A stretch of 64,000 bases of DNA from NCBI GenBank assembly GCA_000961725.1, contig LADS01000004.1, forward strand, positions 340,492 to 404,491, in the 5' to 3' direction. This document shows, in pieces, positions 17,315 to 26,297 of the stretch. This DNA is from Desulfobulbaceae bacterium BRH_c16a (GTDB lineage: Bacteria > Desulfobacterota > Desulfobulbia > Desulfobulbales > Desulfocapsaceae). How positions within the stretch are numbered: the stretch's first letter is position 1; every line of letters starts with the position of its first letter. A program made the position numbers and the translations under genes. The notes beneath the pieces were generated by a model. It saw only the letters and a list, made by a program, of their open reading frames with translations, was not told where the DNA came from and did no database searches.

Positions 17315-19445
17315 GGAACCTCCGCAGGAAGAGTTGTCTAAGCAGGCGATACCATTGCAGGGCCAGCGGCTCATGGCCGTGGTCGATCCGGATATTGGCC
17401 CGTTCGCCGATTCTGATCGGATCATGGCGCGCCGACAGCCTCATCTCGAACTGGAACGTTTTCACCATGGTCTGCAGCCCGCCGGGATCGTTGGGGTCGA
17501 CCGGGATGTTGCCGCCACCGAAGGTGCCGAGGACCGGACTGGGGAGAGTATCGCTGGCCGCCGGGACCTCCCGGTCGATGAAGGCGGCAAGCGGCGTATC
17601 GAGGTTTCCGGCAAGGCGGAGTTCGATGGCGCCGCTCCGTTCCCGCACCAGGGCGATATCGGCCTGACCCACGACCATGATCACGGTCGGTTCAACCGCG
17701 CCCATGATGTAACCGAGGATCTCCCCTTGCTTGACAAATCGTCCCGGCAGGTTTTCGGCCTCGGGTACAATAAAGCGTCCCCGGCCGGGGCTGCGGACGG
17801 TCAACTCCTCCATCCTTTCCCGGACACGGATAAGCGATGCTTCCTCCGAGGCCATTTCCTTTTTGAGAATCTCCCGTTGCACCCGGGACTGGAGGGGTTC
17901 GGCGTTATACCGTGCCCGCACCCCCGTCAGATTGGCCGCAAGCACTTTGGATTCGGCTTTGATATAAGGGTCCTCACAGTAAATGAGCGGATCGCCGATG
18001 TCGACCGTGGTTCCGTCCGGCACGACCACGTCGGTGACGAAACAATCGGTTCCGGCCCGAACCCGGGAGTTTTCCGGCAGGAAAACTACCCCCTGAGCCC
18101 TGGTCCGCAAGGGGACCGGCACGGCAAAAATCAACATCGCCACGGCGACGACTATGGCCAGCGTCGTCACGACAAATCGTGTCCGTTTGCGGCGTCCGCT
18201 TATGCTCGAGTAGAACCTGTAGCTGTTGCGAACCGCCGGGACAACAATCTGGCTATAAATCGCCCAGGCCGCAATACAAACGCCGATGGTGAAGAATTTG
18301 GTGCTGATCGACAGGGCGAGCACCGCCATGATGAACAGCCGGTAGCAAAAAGCGGCAATGCCGTAGACGACGAACCAGGTGCTCTCTCCACGAGCGGTGA
18401 CAGGCGACACGGCATCTTCGACAGCGAAGATATGACGCTGCAGCAGATAGCCGAGGTACCCGGTGGAGCGCTGCGCCAGGTTGGGGATTTCCAGCAGGTC
18501 CGCCAGGACGAAATAGCCGTCGAAACGGAGCAGGGGATTGCCGTTGAACAGCAGCGTGGATACTCCGCCGATCAGCATGACGTTATAGGCCAAAGTCCTG
18601 ACCTGTCCTGGTTCGATACTCAGCCAGAGGAACAGGGCCAGGGCGGCGACGAATAACTCGACTGCTATCCCGGCCGCGGCCACGGCGATCCGCCTGTGCT
18701 TTTCGGGGAAAGCGGCGGAGCAGGAGGCCTCGACATAAGGAATCGGCGTAAAAACAAGCAGCATGATGCCCATTTCATGTACCTCGCCGCCCCAGATCCG
18801 GACAGCGAAGGCATGGCCCAGCTCATGCAGCAGCTTGACCAGCGGAAACGTGAGCCAGATGAGCAAAAGATTTTCGGGGATCAGCACCCGATCTGCCATG
18901 CCATAGGTCAGTTCCGACCAGTGCACGGCGGCGAGCACCAGGGCCGGGCCGACGACCGCAAGCCACAGCAGGGCGCCGGCCCAGCCGGCGAACGGTTTAA
19001 CCAGCGGCAGCCCTTTTACCAGGAAACGATCGGGATCGAACAACGGGAAGCGCAAAGCCAGGGGATTCATCAACCGCTTTCTCCATTTCCCCCGATGTCG
19101 CTCCTGACGCTGAAACATTTCCAAAAAATCCGGAGAGATATTGCTCTGCAGCACATCGGCGCCATGAAGCTTGGCGAGCAATCGGATGGTCTCGTCCTGG
19201 GACGGCACTTCGTCGCCCAGGGTAGCCGCGGCCCTGTTCCAGATCTCCCGCACGGTCCGGCTGCCGTTCATCAGACCGATGATGAGATAGGCGGCACTGT
19301 TGAAGCGGTGCTGACGACTGGACGATGGGTCCTGCAGAACGTACCAGCTCCTGCCGCGGTAGGTGTGGCGGCAGACCCGAACATGACTGCACAACGATGG
19401 TTTGATGTCGGCTACCCGGTACCAGTATGCGCTGAAGAGTGACAT
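17307..19445 (-). CDS. PqqD-like/M50 metallopeptidase/HlyD fusion membrane protein
   Basis: 712 aa. The first 110 residues resemble a PqqD-type recognition domain (YVLQDPSSSRQHRFN, IIGLMNGSRTVREIW). Next is a multi-spanning site-2-protease-like domain with HELGH (207-211) and NPLLRFDGY (303-311), the two zinc-ligand motifs, among about six membrane segments. After a last membrane segment (about 425-445) comes a HlyD-like adaptor region (FLPENSRVRAGTD, VVVPDGTTVDIGDPLIY, RSPGRGRFIVPEAENL). This fusion is known from uncharacterised export clusters. It would handle or cleave a substrate at the membrane and hand it to the periplasmic path. It sits between the GAF-HlyD gene and the SecA-like gene. 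Confidence 0.88.
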   Translation of the reverse strand: MSLFSAYWYRVADIKPSLCSHVRVCRHTYRGRSWYVLQDPSSSRQHRFNSAAYLIIGLMNGSRTVREIWNRAAATLGDEVPSQDETIRLLAKLHGADVLQSNISPDFLEMFQRQERHRGKWRKRLMNPLALRFPLFDPDRFLVKGLPLVKPFAGWAGALLWLAVVGPALVLAAVHWSELTYGMADRVLIPENLLLIWLTFPLVKLLHELGHAFAVRIWGGEVHEMGIMLLVFTPIPYVEASCSAAFPEKHRRIAVAAAGIAVELFVAALALFLWLSIEPGQVRTLAYNVMLIGGVSTLLFNGNPLLRFDGYFVLADLLEIPNLAQRSTGYLGYLLQRHIFAVEDAVSPVTARGESTWFVVYGIAAFCYRLFIMAVLALSISTKFFTIGVCIAAWAIYSQIVVPAVRNSYRFYSSISGRRKRTRFVVTTLAIVVAVAMLIFAVPVPLRTRAQGVVFLPENSRVRAGTDCFVTDVVVPDGTTVDIGDPLIYCEDPYIKAESKVLAANLTGVRARYNAEPLQSRVQREILKKEMASEEASLIRVRERMEELTVRSPGRGRFIVPEAENLPGRFVKQGEILGYIMGAVEPTVIMVVGQADIALVRERSGAIELRLAGNLDTPLAAFIDREVPAASDTLPSPVLGTFGGGNIPVDPNDPGGLQTMVKTFQFEMRLSARHDPIRIGERANIRIDHGHEPLALQWYRLLRQLFLRRFHA

Positions 19446-19498
19446 TTATCGAGTCGGTCGTTCGACGCCTTTCGGAGTCGGATTCAGGTTACGGTGTG

Positions 19499-21262
19499 TC
19501 ATGGCCTGACATACCAGATTATCAACCGCAGCCAATCGACGATTTTATGGCTCCATATCCAGATCAATCTGCGGCGGTCAATCGCAATCTTGGCAAAGCC
19601 CTCCATGCCGGGACGAAGCAGGTCGGTCTTTTCCTTCAAGCCGGCTTCCACCTGAAAGAAATTCCGCCCATCCTCCGCAATCGATACCGGAGTGATCTTC
19701 TCCACCGTGAAAATCATCGGTTTTCTCGGCATTCCGGCCAGCACCAGCCGACCGCTCTGGCCTTCCTCGACTGCGCCGATATCGCGTTCATCCACCTGAA
19801 GGATGACCCGGTATGCTTCCAGGGGGGCCACCTTGAACAGTACCTGGCCACGTTCAACCGGCGATCCGAGCATCTGACTGAGATCGCCGCTGACGATCAA
19901 CCCGTCGAACGGCGCGGTAAAACGAATACGGCTCAGTTTCTCGCCAACCAGATTGAGCTGAGCTTCAGCCTGGAGAATTTCGGCCTGGACGATGCTGACC
20001 TTGGTGCGATCATGCCTGGCCAGAGCAGCCCTGTACTCCATCCGCAATTGTCCCAATTGGTTAGACCATCGCCTGCGTTCCAGTTCCAGGTCCTTGTCGT
20101 CGAGGGAGCCGAGCAACTCACCGCTGCGCACGATATCGCCCGGACGGACGCCGGCTGAAGCGATGTATCCGTCCAGAGGAGTCACCACCAGCCTTTGGGT
20201 ACTGGCTTCAAGTCGTGCCGCACCGGTTACCCGGTATTCGCCACGGACAAAAGACATGACGACAAGACAGAGGACAATGGCGGCCAGGATGGCCTTTTGC
20301 GCCGGATATCCCGGACCGAAGATTTTGACAATCCCTTCGCGGACCGCATCACAGATCCTCTGCGGCAGCCGCTGCTCGTTGCGATGGCGCAATTCCAGCA
20401 GAGGGCCGATCATCGCGCCGATCTGCTCCAGATACTCGATATCTTCATGGCTGAACGGGTGATCCGCCGAACGCTCGAACAGTATTGCGCCGGAATTCCT
20501 TTCGCCGGAGACAAATGGTACGGTCAGGATCGCTCCGATCCCGTGTTTTTTGGCCAGAGCCGCATGGTTGACGGCGAGAGAGAACGCCTCGGCCGATTCC
20601 GGATGGACGATGGTGTCGTTCTGGCCCACGGCTTCATGCATAGCCTCGGTTATGTCGCGGATGAGGCTCGCTTTATGATCGAAGCCGGCGCTATGGGAGA
20701 CCGCTTCCAGTTCGACCGACTGTCCGTGCAGCAGGCCGATGCTCACCCGGGAACAGGAGAGCCGGGCGGCAAGATCGGTCATTATCTCGGTTGCCGCCGA
20801 CTGAAAGCGATCATGCTCCAGACAAGAGGCCACTAGTTCCACCAGGGTAATCAGTTGACCTTTGCCGACCAGGGCGTGTTGATGAATCAGGGTTTCGAGC
20901 CAGAAGGCAGCATTTTTTACCTGCTGCAGGGCGGCCTGCTGCTTTGCGGCAATCCTTCCGGACATCCGAATGACAATTATGCCGAAGAGACGGCCGCGAA
21001 AAAATAGCGGCGAGGCAAGTATGTCGACAGGTTCACCGGCATTGTCCCCGGTATCCCTTTCCTGCAGCACAAGGCATTTGTTTTCAGCCAGGACAGCCTC
21101 GACCGTGGCCGCAAACTCGGTGTGGTCTGCCAGCCCTTCCGGCCAGAAAGCAATGGGGGGATAATTGCCCGAGTCCGGCGAGTGGAGGCAGACCACCGCA
21201 TGAGTTGCGTCCTGTATGGACCTGCACAGTTGAGAAAGCCAGTACTGCGTAACCTGTTTCAT
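19499..21262 (-). CDS. GAF-domain/HlyD-family adaptor fusion
   Basis: 587 aa. A cytoplasmic N-terminal half contains one GAF-like and one clear GAF domain (about 155-300; CSRVSIGLLHG, TVPFVSGERNSGAILFE). One membrane segment (about 325-345, ILAAIVLCLVVMSFV) leads to a HlyD adaptor (VVTPLDGYIASAGVRPGD, helical hairpin about 400-450, FTAPFDGLIVSGDLSQMLG). So the export machine may sense a cytoplasmic ligand directly. It is the first gene of the long minus-strand operon; the next gene begins 53 bases downstream. The ATG at 21262 has only a weak ribosome site (GGGAC). Confidence 0.88.
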   Translation of the reverse strand: MKQVTQYWLSQLCRSIQDATHAVVCLHSPDSGNYPPIAFWPEGLADHTEFAATVEAVLAENKCLVLQERDTGDNAGEPVDILASPLFFRGRLFGIIVIRMSGRIAAKQQAALQQVKNAAFWLETLIHQHALVGKGQLITLVELVASCLEHDRFQSAATEIMTDLAARLSCSRVSIGLLHGQSVELEAVSHSAGFDHKASLIRDITEAMHEAVGQNDTIVHPESAEAFSLAVNHAALAKKHGIGAILTVPFVSGERNSGAILFERSADHPFSHEDIEYLEQIGAMIGPLLELRHRNEQRLPQRICDAVREGIVKIFGPGYPAQKAILAAIVLCLVVMSFVRGEYRVTGAARLEASTQRLVVTPLDGYIASAGVRPGDIVRSGELLGSLDDKDLELERRRWSNQLGQLRMEYRAALARHDRTKVSIVQAEILQAEAQLNLVGEKLSRIRFTAPFDGLIVSGDLSQMLGSPVERGQVLFKVAPLEAYRVILQVDERDIGAVEEGQSGRLVLAGMPRKPMIFTVEKITPVSIAEDGRNFFQVEAGLKEKTDLLRPGMEGFAKIAIDRRRLIWIWSHKIVDWLRLIIWYVRP

Positions 21263-21972
21263 TTGTCCCAGCCGAACCAGTTTCCTGAAAAGTTGCCTGA
21301 ATTACTTTACCTGCCCGGAGACTTCCGGTGTCTGGGTATTAAGCCATAAGTGTTGGATTGGTTATAAGACACCTGCCATACTTCCTAATTACATGGCCTT
21401 TTGTCAAGCGATATTTTTGTCAGGTTAACAACTCCATCTGCTCCCCATAAACTTCCGCCCATGGTTTGGCCGATAAGAATTCTACAGCACCACTGCTTTA
21501 TCAGGTACTTTTAAGTTTTTTAATGTTTACATTGGATGAAACATTTTCTAAAAATTCAAACTGCTCCTGACATAATTTTAAATCGATAAATAACCTATCA
21601 AATTACACCGCATCTATTTCTCCAGCATCTGGAGCGGAACCAGGCGTTGCCCAATCAACCGAAAGCAATCGTCGGGCAGGTAACCGTTCACCAGCACCCC
21701 ATTTTCGTCCGATCAGACCACCTCACATAGCCAACTATCGGAGTCTCCCGATGGTCGCTTACCTGCTCGGCGGTCTGTTGAACGAACCTGGAGCACTGGA
21801 TGAACGGTTACTCGGGCAGAACGGCAGTTGTCTGCAAAGATGCAATGGGAGGCGACTGTTTCGAGAGGGGATTCAGTAAGAATGAATTGAAACGTATATG
21901 GCGGAATTATTGGGGGGGGAGGAGCGAGTTCCATACAACCCTGACCATCCTCCGCGGATGGTCAATCGGCCG
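21263..21972. other. Gene-free spacer upstream of the export operon
   Basis: About 710 bases without a convincing gene. 21410-21640 is AT-rich. A candidate promoter for the minus-strand operon lies at 21378-21407, and a CCGGAGACTTCCGG-like dyad lies at about 21316-21329 within the leader. An ORF at 21713-21934 on the minus strand has no ribosome site or recognisable features. Nothing else was identified. Confidence 0.5.
21378..21407 (-). promoter_or_regulatory. Candidate sigma-70 promoter of the export operon
   Basis: On the minus strand, a perfect -35 hexamer TTGACA (21407-21402) is followed after 18 bases by AAGTAT (21383-21378), a fair -10. Transcription would start near 21371, giving a leader of about 110 bases before the GAF-HlyD gene. 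Confidence 0.35.
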
Positions 21973-22383
21973 TTATCTCTTTTTCTGCTTTTCCATTTCC
22001 CTCTTGAATTTTGCTTCGATATCGGCAAATAAATCCTGCTTTTTCTTTGCCATCTCGGCTTGAATGGCTGCGACCTTCTGATCGGTATTCTTCTTCTCCG
22101 ACTGAAATCTTGCGACTTCCCTGGCAAGACTGTTTTCTTCCGCCTCGTTTTTCGGAAGATTTTCAAGCTCCAGATGGTTTGCGACAGCCAGCTTAATCGA
22201 AAACGGATCCGTAAATATCTCTATTATGCCCAGCTTTTCCAACCGCCGGCAGACCGTATGTCCGAGTTCAACGGAAAAACCGAGCATTACACAGACATCC
22301 TCAAGATCCGGCGGGCATTTTCCCTGATACTGAAGAACTCTTATCGCCGCTACAAAGAGATGGGCTTCGGTGTATGCATCCAT
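21973..22383 (-). CDS. Winged-helix plus coiled-coil hypothetical protein, 136 aa
   Basis: Residues 1-70 (EAHLFVAAIRVLQYQGKCPPDLEDVCVMLG, then a helix VCRRLEKLGIIEIF) read like a winged-helix DNA-binding domain. Residues 80-136 are a strongly charged coiled coil ending in KREMEKQKKR. I recall similar proteins as uncharacterised but common in Desulfobacterota. No partner gene overlaps it; the gene stands alone between the export operon and a palindromic repeat. The start at 22383 has only a weak ribosome site. Role unknown; a small transcriptional regulator is a reasonable guess. Confidence 0.75.
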   Translation of the reverse strand: MDAYTEAHLFVAAIRVLQYQGKCPPDLEDVCVMLGFSVELGHTVCRRLEKLGIIEIFTDPFSIKLAVANHLELENLPKNEAEENSLAREVARFQSEKKNTDQKVAAIQAEMAKKKQDLFADIEAKFKREMEKQKKR

Positions 22384-22451
22384 ATTCTCATGAGACCTGT
22401 AAAGGTTGGCGGTTCACTTTGCCTGAACCGGGATGAAGACTCTTTCTTTTC

Positions 22452-22532
22452 AGTACCTTAGAAATTCATTTCTGTTTTTCAGGGGGGCTAAAAGGAGTAG
22501 GAATGAATTTCGTGAAGGTACTTATACCCCCT
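22452..22532 (-). repeat. Dispersed palindromic repeat, copy B (inverted relative to copy A)
   Basis: It begins AGTACCTTAGAAATTCATT, identical to the reverse complement of copy A at 588-633, and ends AGGTACTTATACCCCC. Compared with copy A the centre carries about 30 extra bases including a G-run. AGAAATTCATT and AATGAATTTC extend the inverted repeat. It fills much of the 305-base spacer between the 136-aa gene and the Cache kinase; the rest of that spacer holds nothing I recognise. Confidence 0.75.
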
Positions 22533-22688
22533 GTGATGTGTTTGTATCCTGTTCCTGCGCCGGGAGCAAGATTTTCCATGCAGCAAGGGACGGAATCCAA
22601 CGCCTTGTATTCTAGTTACAAGCCGTGATACAGTTGGGCAGCAGTTTTTTTACAATGCCGTTTTTTCTGTACACTCCGTCAAGGAAAT

Positions 22689-25532
22689 ATGCCAACCTTA
22701 AAAAACAGTCTCTACCTTACATTTTTTTTCAGCGTAATGGGCGCAGCCTTGTTCATGGCTGTCGCCATCGGTTCTTTCTGGATCGAATCGGAGCTCAAAG
22801 GATTCGATGAGAATGCGCGGCTTCTCAGGGATTCGTATGTGGCCGAGCAGAAAAATAAGGTGAAGAATGTTGTCGACCAGGTGATCCAGCAGGTCAAATT
22901 CAGGCGGGATACGGTCGAACAGGAAATCAAAAAGGATCTCGAAGGGCGGGTGGATGAAGCCGTCAACCTCTGTCGACATCTCTACAAAGAGTATCACGAG
23001 ACGAAAAACCGGGAGGAACTCACGGCCCTGATCAGGGAGAGTTTACGAACAATCCGCTTCAATCATGGGCGAGGGTATTATTTCATCTATGACATGCAGG
23101 GCAAAAACGTCCTGTTGCCGAACAATCCGGAGCTGGAGGGAAAGAATCTGTTCAGCCTGCAGGACGATCAGGGGCATTTCACGGTTCAGCGCTACTTAAA
23201 AATAATCCGGGAGCATGGCGAAGGATTTATGGAATGGCACTGGTACCGGCCCGGCGAAACCTCGAAAATGTCAAAAAAGATCGGCTTCGCCAGGCTGCTG
23301 AAAGAATTGGACGTATTCATCGGCACCGGCGAATATGTCGATGATGCCCAAAAAGAGGTGCAAAAAGAGCTTCTGGCCTATATCAACACCATCCGTTTCG
23401 ATCGCGACAACTATGTGTTTGTGTATGATTTCGATGCGATCACCCTCGCCCATTTCAAGCCTGAAAATCTTGGCTTGGACCAGTGGAACTTCGTGGACCC
23501 AAATGGCGTGCCGGTGCTGCAGGAGCTCATCCGGATCTCTCAGGAGCCGGATGGCGGTTTCGTCCAGTATGTCGGCACGATCAAGCCGGAAACAGGCAGA
23601 CCGAGCGAGAAAATCAGTTATGCCGACAGTGTCCCCGACTGGCGCTGGATGATCGGGGCCGGTGTCTACCTCGATGATATCGAACTGGTCCTGCAGCAGA
23701 AACACGAAAAGCTGCAGCACAAGATCAAGGCTCACCTCCTGAAAGCCGGGACGGTTCTGCTGCTGGCCCTTATCGCCATTGCATTTTTGACCCGCATCCT
23801 TTCCCAGAACCTCAAACGGAACGTCAAGGCTTTTACCTTCTTTTTCGAGACGGCGGCACAGAAAGCGATCCGCATGGATGAAGGGATGGTCCACTACAAC
23901 GAGTTCAAATATTTGGCAGCCCCAGCCAACCATATGCTCGATGAAAGAAACAGGGCCCTGGAGGCGTTGCAGGAAAGCGAGGAACGGCTGAACCTGGCAA
24001 TCGGCGCAACAGGACAGGGATTATGGGACCTGAATCTGGAAAACGAAACTCTCATCTGGGACCGCAGGGCCTTTGCAATATTCAACTGCGATCCGGCCAC
24101 CGTCACCCCCTCCAGGGATATCATTGCGGACAAAGCCGACCCCGAGGATTGGGCTATGGCTGAACACGCAATGGCGAATCACCTGGCCGGCCATACCGAA
24201 GATTATCGGGCGGAATACCGTCTGCGAAAAGAAGATGGCAGCTGGACCTGGATCCTGGACCAGGGCAAGATTACCAAGCGAAACACTCTGGGAAAAGGCG
24301 TGCGGGCAGTCGGCACATACATTGATAATACCCTCGCGAAAACGGCCGAGCTTGAGAGGAACGAACTGCTCGAACAGTTGAACCGTTTGAAAAAAATGGA
24401 AGCACTGGGATTATTGGCCGGTGGAGTAGCCCATGATTTGAATAACGTGCTTTCGGGTATTGTCAGTTACCCGGATTTACTTCTCGAAACTCTGCCGGCC
24501 GAAAATCCTCTTCGCAAGCCTCTTGCGACGATCAGGGATTCCGGCACCAAAGCGGCGGCCATCGTGCAGGATCTGCTCACCTTGGCCCGAAGGGGAATGG
24601 TCACCTTTGAGGTGGTCAACATGAACCGGATCATCACCCAGTATCTTGCTTCGCCTGAACATAAGCAGCTGCTCGCCCGGTATCCGCTCACCCGAGTGGA
24701 AACCCGGCTGGATCCCGCCCTGCTGAACATCAAAGGGTCCATCAGCCATCTCTGCAAGTCATTGACGAATCTCGTCACTAATGCCTTCGAGGCCCAGCCC
24801 GATGGCGGCCCGATCGTCATCGTTACCGCCAACCTTTGTTTCGATGGTACCGTCCGGGGGTATGAATCGATTTCCCCCGGAGAATACGCCCTTGTGCGGG
24901 TGGAAGACTGCGGCATGGGGATTGCCGCGGAGGATATCAAACGAATTTTCGAACCCTTCTACACCAAAAAAATCATGGGCCGCCGCAGCGGAACCGGCCT
25001 GGGAATGGCCATAGTATGGGGAACCCTTCAGGATCACAACGGGTACATCGATGTGCAAAGCACGCTGGATAAAGGAACGGTGTTCGAGCTGTATTTTCCT
25101 GTTACCCGGGAAGAACCGGTTGCCGAACCTGCTGCAATCGCCACTGCAAACCTGGCAGGGACTGGCGAGCGGATTCTGGTAATCGACGATATTGCCGAGC
25201 AACGACAGATTGCCGAGAAAATCCTCATCGGTCTCGGCTATAAGGTGACCACGGCGGCAAGCGGCGAGGCCGCCATAGCCTTGCTGCGGGACTGCCCTGT
25301 CGACGTGGTGATACTCGATATGATCATGGACCCGGGCATGGACGGCCTCGACACCTACCGGCGGATCATCAAAATGTATCCGGGCCAGAAAGCCGTCATT
25401 ACCAGCGGCTATACCGAGACGGACCGGGTCAAGGAAACCCAGCGGCTCGGGGCGGGGCAGTATCTGCGCAAGCCGTACACCTTCAAAGGCCTTGGCCTTG
25501 CCGTACACCTGGAACTTCGCGGCAGGCGGTAA
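22689..25532 (+). CDS. Double-Cache/PAS hybrid sensor histidine kinase with receiver
   Basis: 947 aa. Membrane segment about 8-30, then a periplasmic sensor with two Cache-type modules (GRGYYFIYDMQGKNVL and NYVFVYDFDAITLAH), second membrane segment about 355-375, PAS (about 430-555), HisKA-like helix with GGVAHDLNNVLS (phospho-His about 581), HATPase (DCGMGIAAEDI, GTGLGMAIVWG) and a C-terminal receiver (ILVIDDIAEQ, phospho-Asp about 877 in ILDMIM, Lys in LRKPYT). AAGGAA precedes the ATG. Cache modules of this kind bind small organic ligands. No DNA-binding regulator is adjacent; the receiver probably tunes the kinase or feeds a phosphorelay. Confidence 0.9.
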   Translation: MPTLKNSLYLTFFFSVMGAALFMAVAIGSFWIESELKGFDENARLLRDSYVAEQKNKVKNVVDQVIQQVKFRRDTVEQEIKKDLEGRVDEAVNLCRHLYKEYHETKNREELTALIRESLRTIRFNHGRGYYFIYDMQGKNVLLPNNPELEGKNLFSLQDDQGHFTVQRYLKIIREHGEGFMEWHWYRPGETSKMSKKIGFARLLKELDVFIGTGEYVDDAQKEVQKELLAYINTIRFDRDNYVFVYDFDAITLAHFKPENLGLDQWNFVDPNGVPVLQELIRISQEPDGGFVQYVGTIKPETGRPSEKISYADSVPDWRWMIGAGVYLDDIELVLQQKHEKLQHKIKAHLLKAGTVLLLALIAIAFLTRILSQNLKRNVKAFTFFFETAAQKAIRMDEGMVHYNEFKYLAAPANHMLDERNRALEALQESEERLNLAIGATGQGLWDLNLENETLIWDRRAFAIFNCDPATVTPSRDIIADKADPEDWAMAEHAMANHLAGHTEDYRAEYRLRKEDGSWTWILDQGKITKRNTLGKGVRAVGTYIDNTLAKTAELERNELLEQLNRLKKMEALGLLAGGVAHDLNNVLSGIVSYPDLLLETLPAENPLRKPLATIRDSGTKAAAIVQDLLTLARRGMVTFEVVNMNRIITQYLASPEHKQLLARYPLTRVETRLDPALLNIKGSISHLCKSLTNLVTNAFEAQPDGGPIVIVTANLCFDGTVRGYESISPGEYALVRVEDCGMGIAAEDIKRIFEPFYTKKIMGRRSGTGLGMAIVWGTLQDHNGYIDVQSTLDKGTVFELYFPVTREEPVAEPAAIATANLAGTGERILVIDDIAEQRQIAEKILIGLGYKVTTAASGEAAIALLRDCPVDVVILDMIMDPGMDGLDTYRRIIKMYPGQKAVITSGYTETDRVKETQRLGAGQYLRKPYTFKGLGLAVHLELRGRR

Positions 25533-25534
25533 AA

Positions 25535-25993
25535 TCAGGCCTCCTTGTTCCTTGACAATGGCTTATCCCGGCCATCCGGCCTGTCCGACTCACCAAACAC
25601 TTCGGGATAGAGCTTTTTTGCACACTCCGGACAGATGCCGTGACTGAACTGCGCTTCCGATCTGTCCGTGATATATTCCTCCATCTGCTGCCAGCTTCCT
25701 TTGCTGTCCCGAATTTTCTTACAGGAGGCACAAATAGGCAAAAAGCCTTCAAGGTACTTCAACCTCCTGAACAACGCTTTAGTATAATGTATTATCATCA
25801 GGCAGATCGGGAGAACGAACAGGCTCTCGAACAACGATTCCCGCCAATTTATCGGGGTACGCTCCGCACCGAGCAGGAGATAAGGGATGTCGATGACTTC
25901 ATCGAGCCATATCAGGACGATCACTCCGATAAATGCAATACCTTCGACAACCACCAGCCGTTTCAGAATAAAATCCTTTTCGAGTTTTTCCAT
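25535..25993 (-). CDS. Two-TM membrane protein with Cys-rich CxxC...CxxC tail
   Basis: About 152 aa from ATG 25993 (an upstream extension to 26080 is less likely). Two hydrophobic segments (about 14-34 and 58-78) are followed by a cytoplasmic tail PICASCKKIRDSKGSW...FSHGICPECAKKLYPE. This tail holds two CxxC pairs and is the same module often found at the ends of sensor kinases and regulators in Desulfobacterota. It may bind zinc or a redox metal. The gene converges on the double-Cache kinase with a 2-base gap, and is divergent from the PhnD kinase, so a link to either is unproven. Function unknown. Confidence 0.75.
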   Translation of the reverse strand: MEKLEKDFILKRLVVVEGIAFIGVIVLIWLDEVIDIPYLLLGAERTPINWRESLFESLFVLPICLMIIHYTKALFRRLKYLEGFLPICASCKKIRDSKGSWQQMEEYITDRSEAQFSHGICPECAKKLYPEVFGESDRPDGRDKPLSRNKEA

Positions 25994-26297
25994 CCATACA
26001 CCCGATCCTTCGCAATTCATGGTGTGACATATCGAGTCATTTCGACCGTTCCGCAGTTTCCTTGACAAATTGTAGAGCATTCCATCGTATTGGGCAATGC
26101 TTCCATCGTGGAACCTGGAAGAAACAGGTTTGTGCCGGTATTGTACAGCCCGGCACGGAAAAGAAAGAAAATACAGGGAAATTGTGGTATGTTAGACCTC
26201 TATATCGTTGGTGACCCGTCAATTCCGCCCGGTGACATGCCGTGCGACATGATGCAATTTCACTTGGGTCTGTCGGCCCGGTCCGACAGTTATTTCA
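25994..26297. other. Divergent intergenic region
   Basis: About 304 bases between the Cys-rich membrane protein (minus) and the PhnD hybrid kinase (plus). It must hold promoters for both directions. I see no strong -35/-10 pair, no sigma-54 site and no repeat. Confidence 0.4.

Noticed and set aside
21713..21934. Possible small gene in the spacer upstream of the export operon
   Set aside because: No ribosome site, Pro-rich start, no conserved look; the spacer fits a promoter region better.
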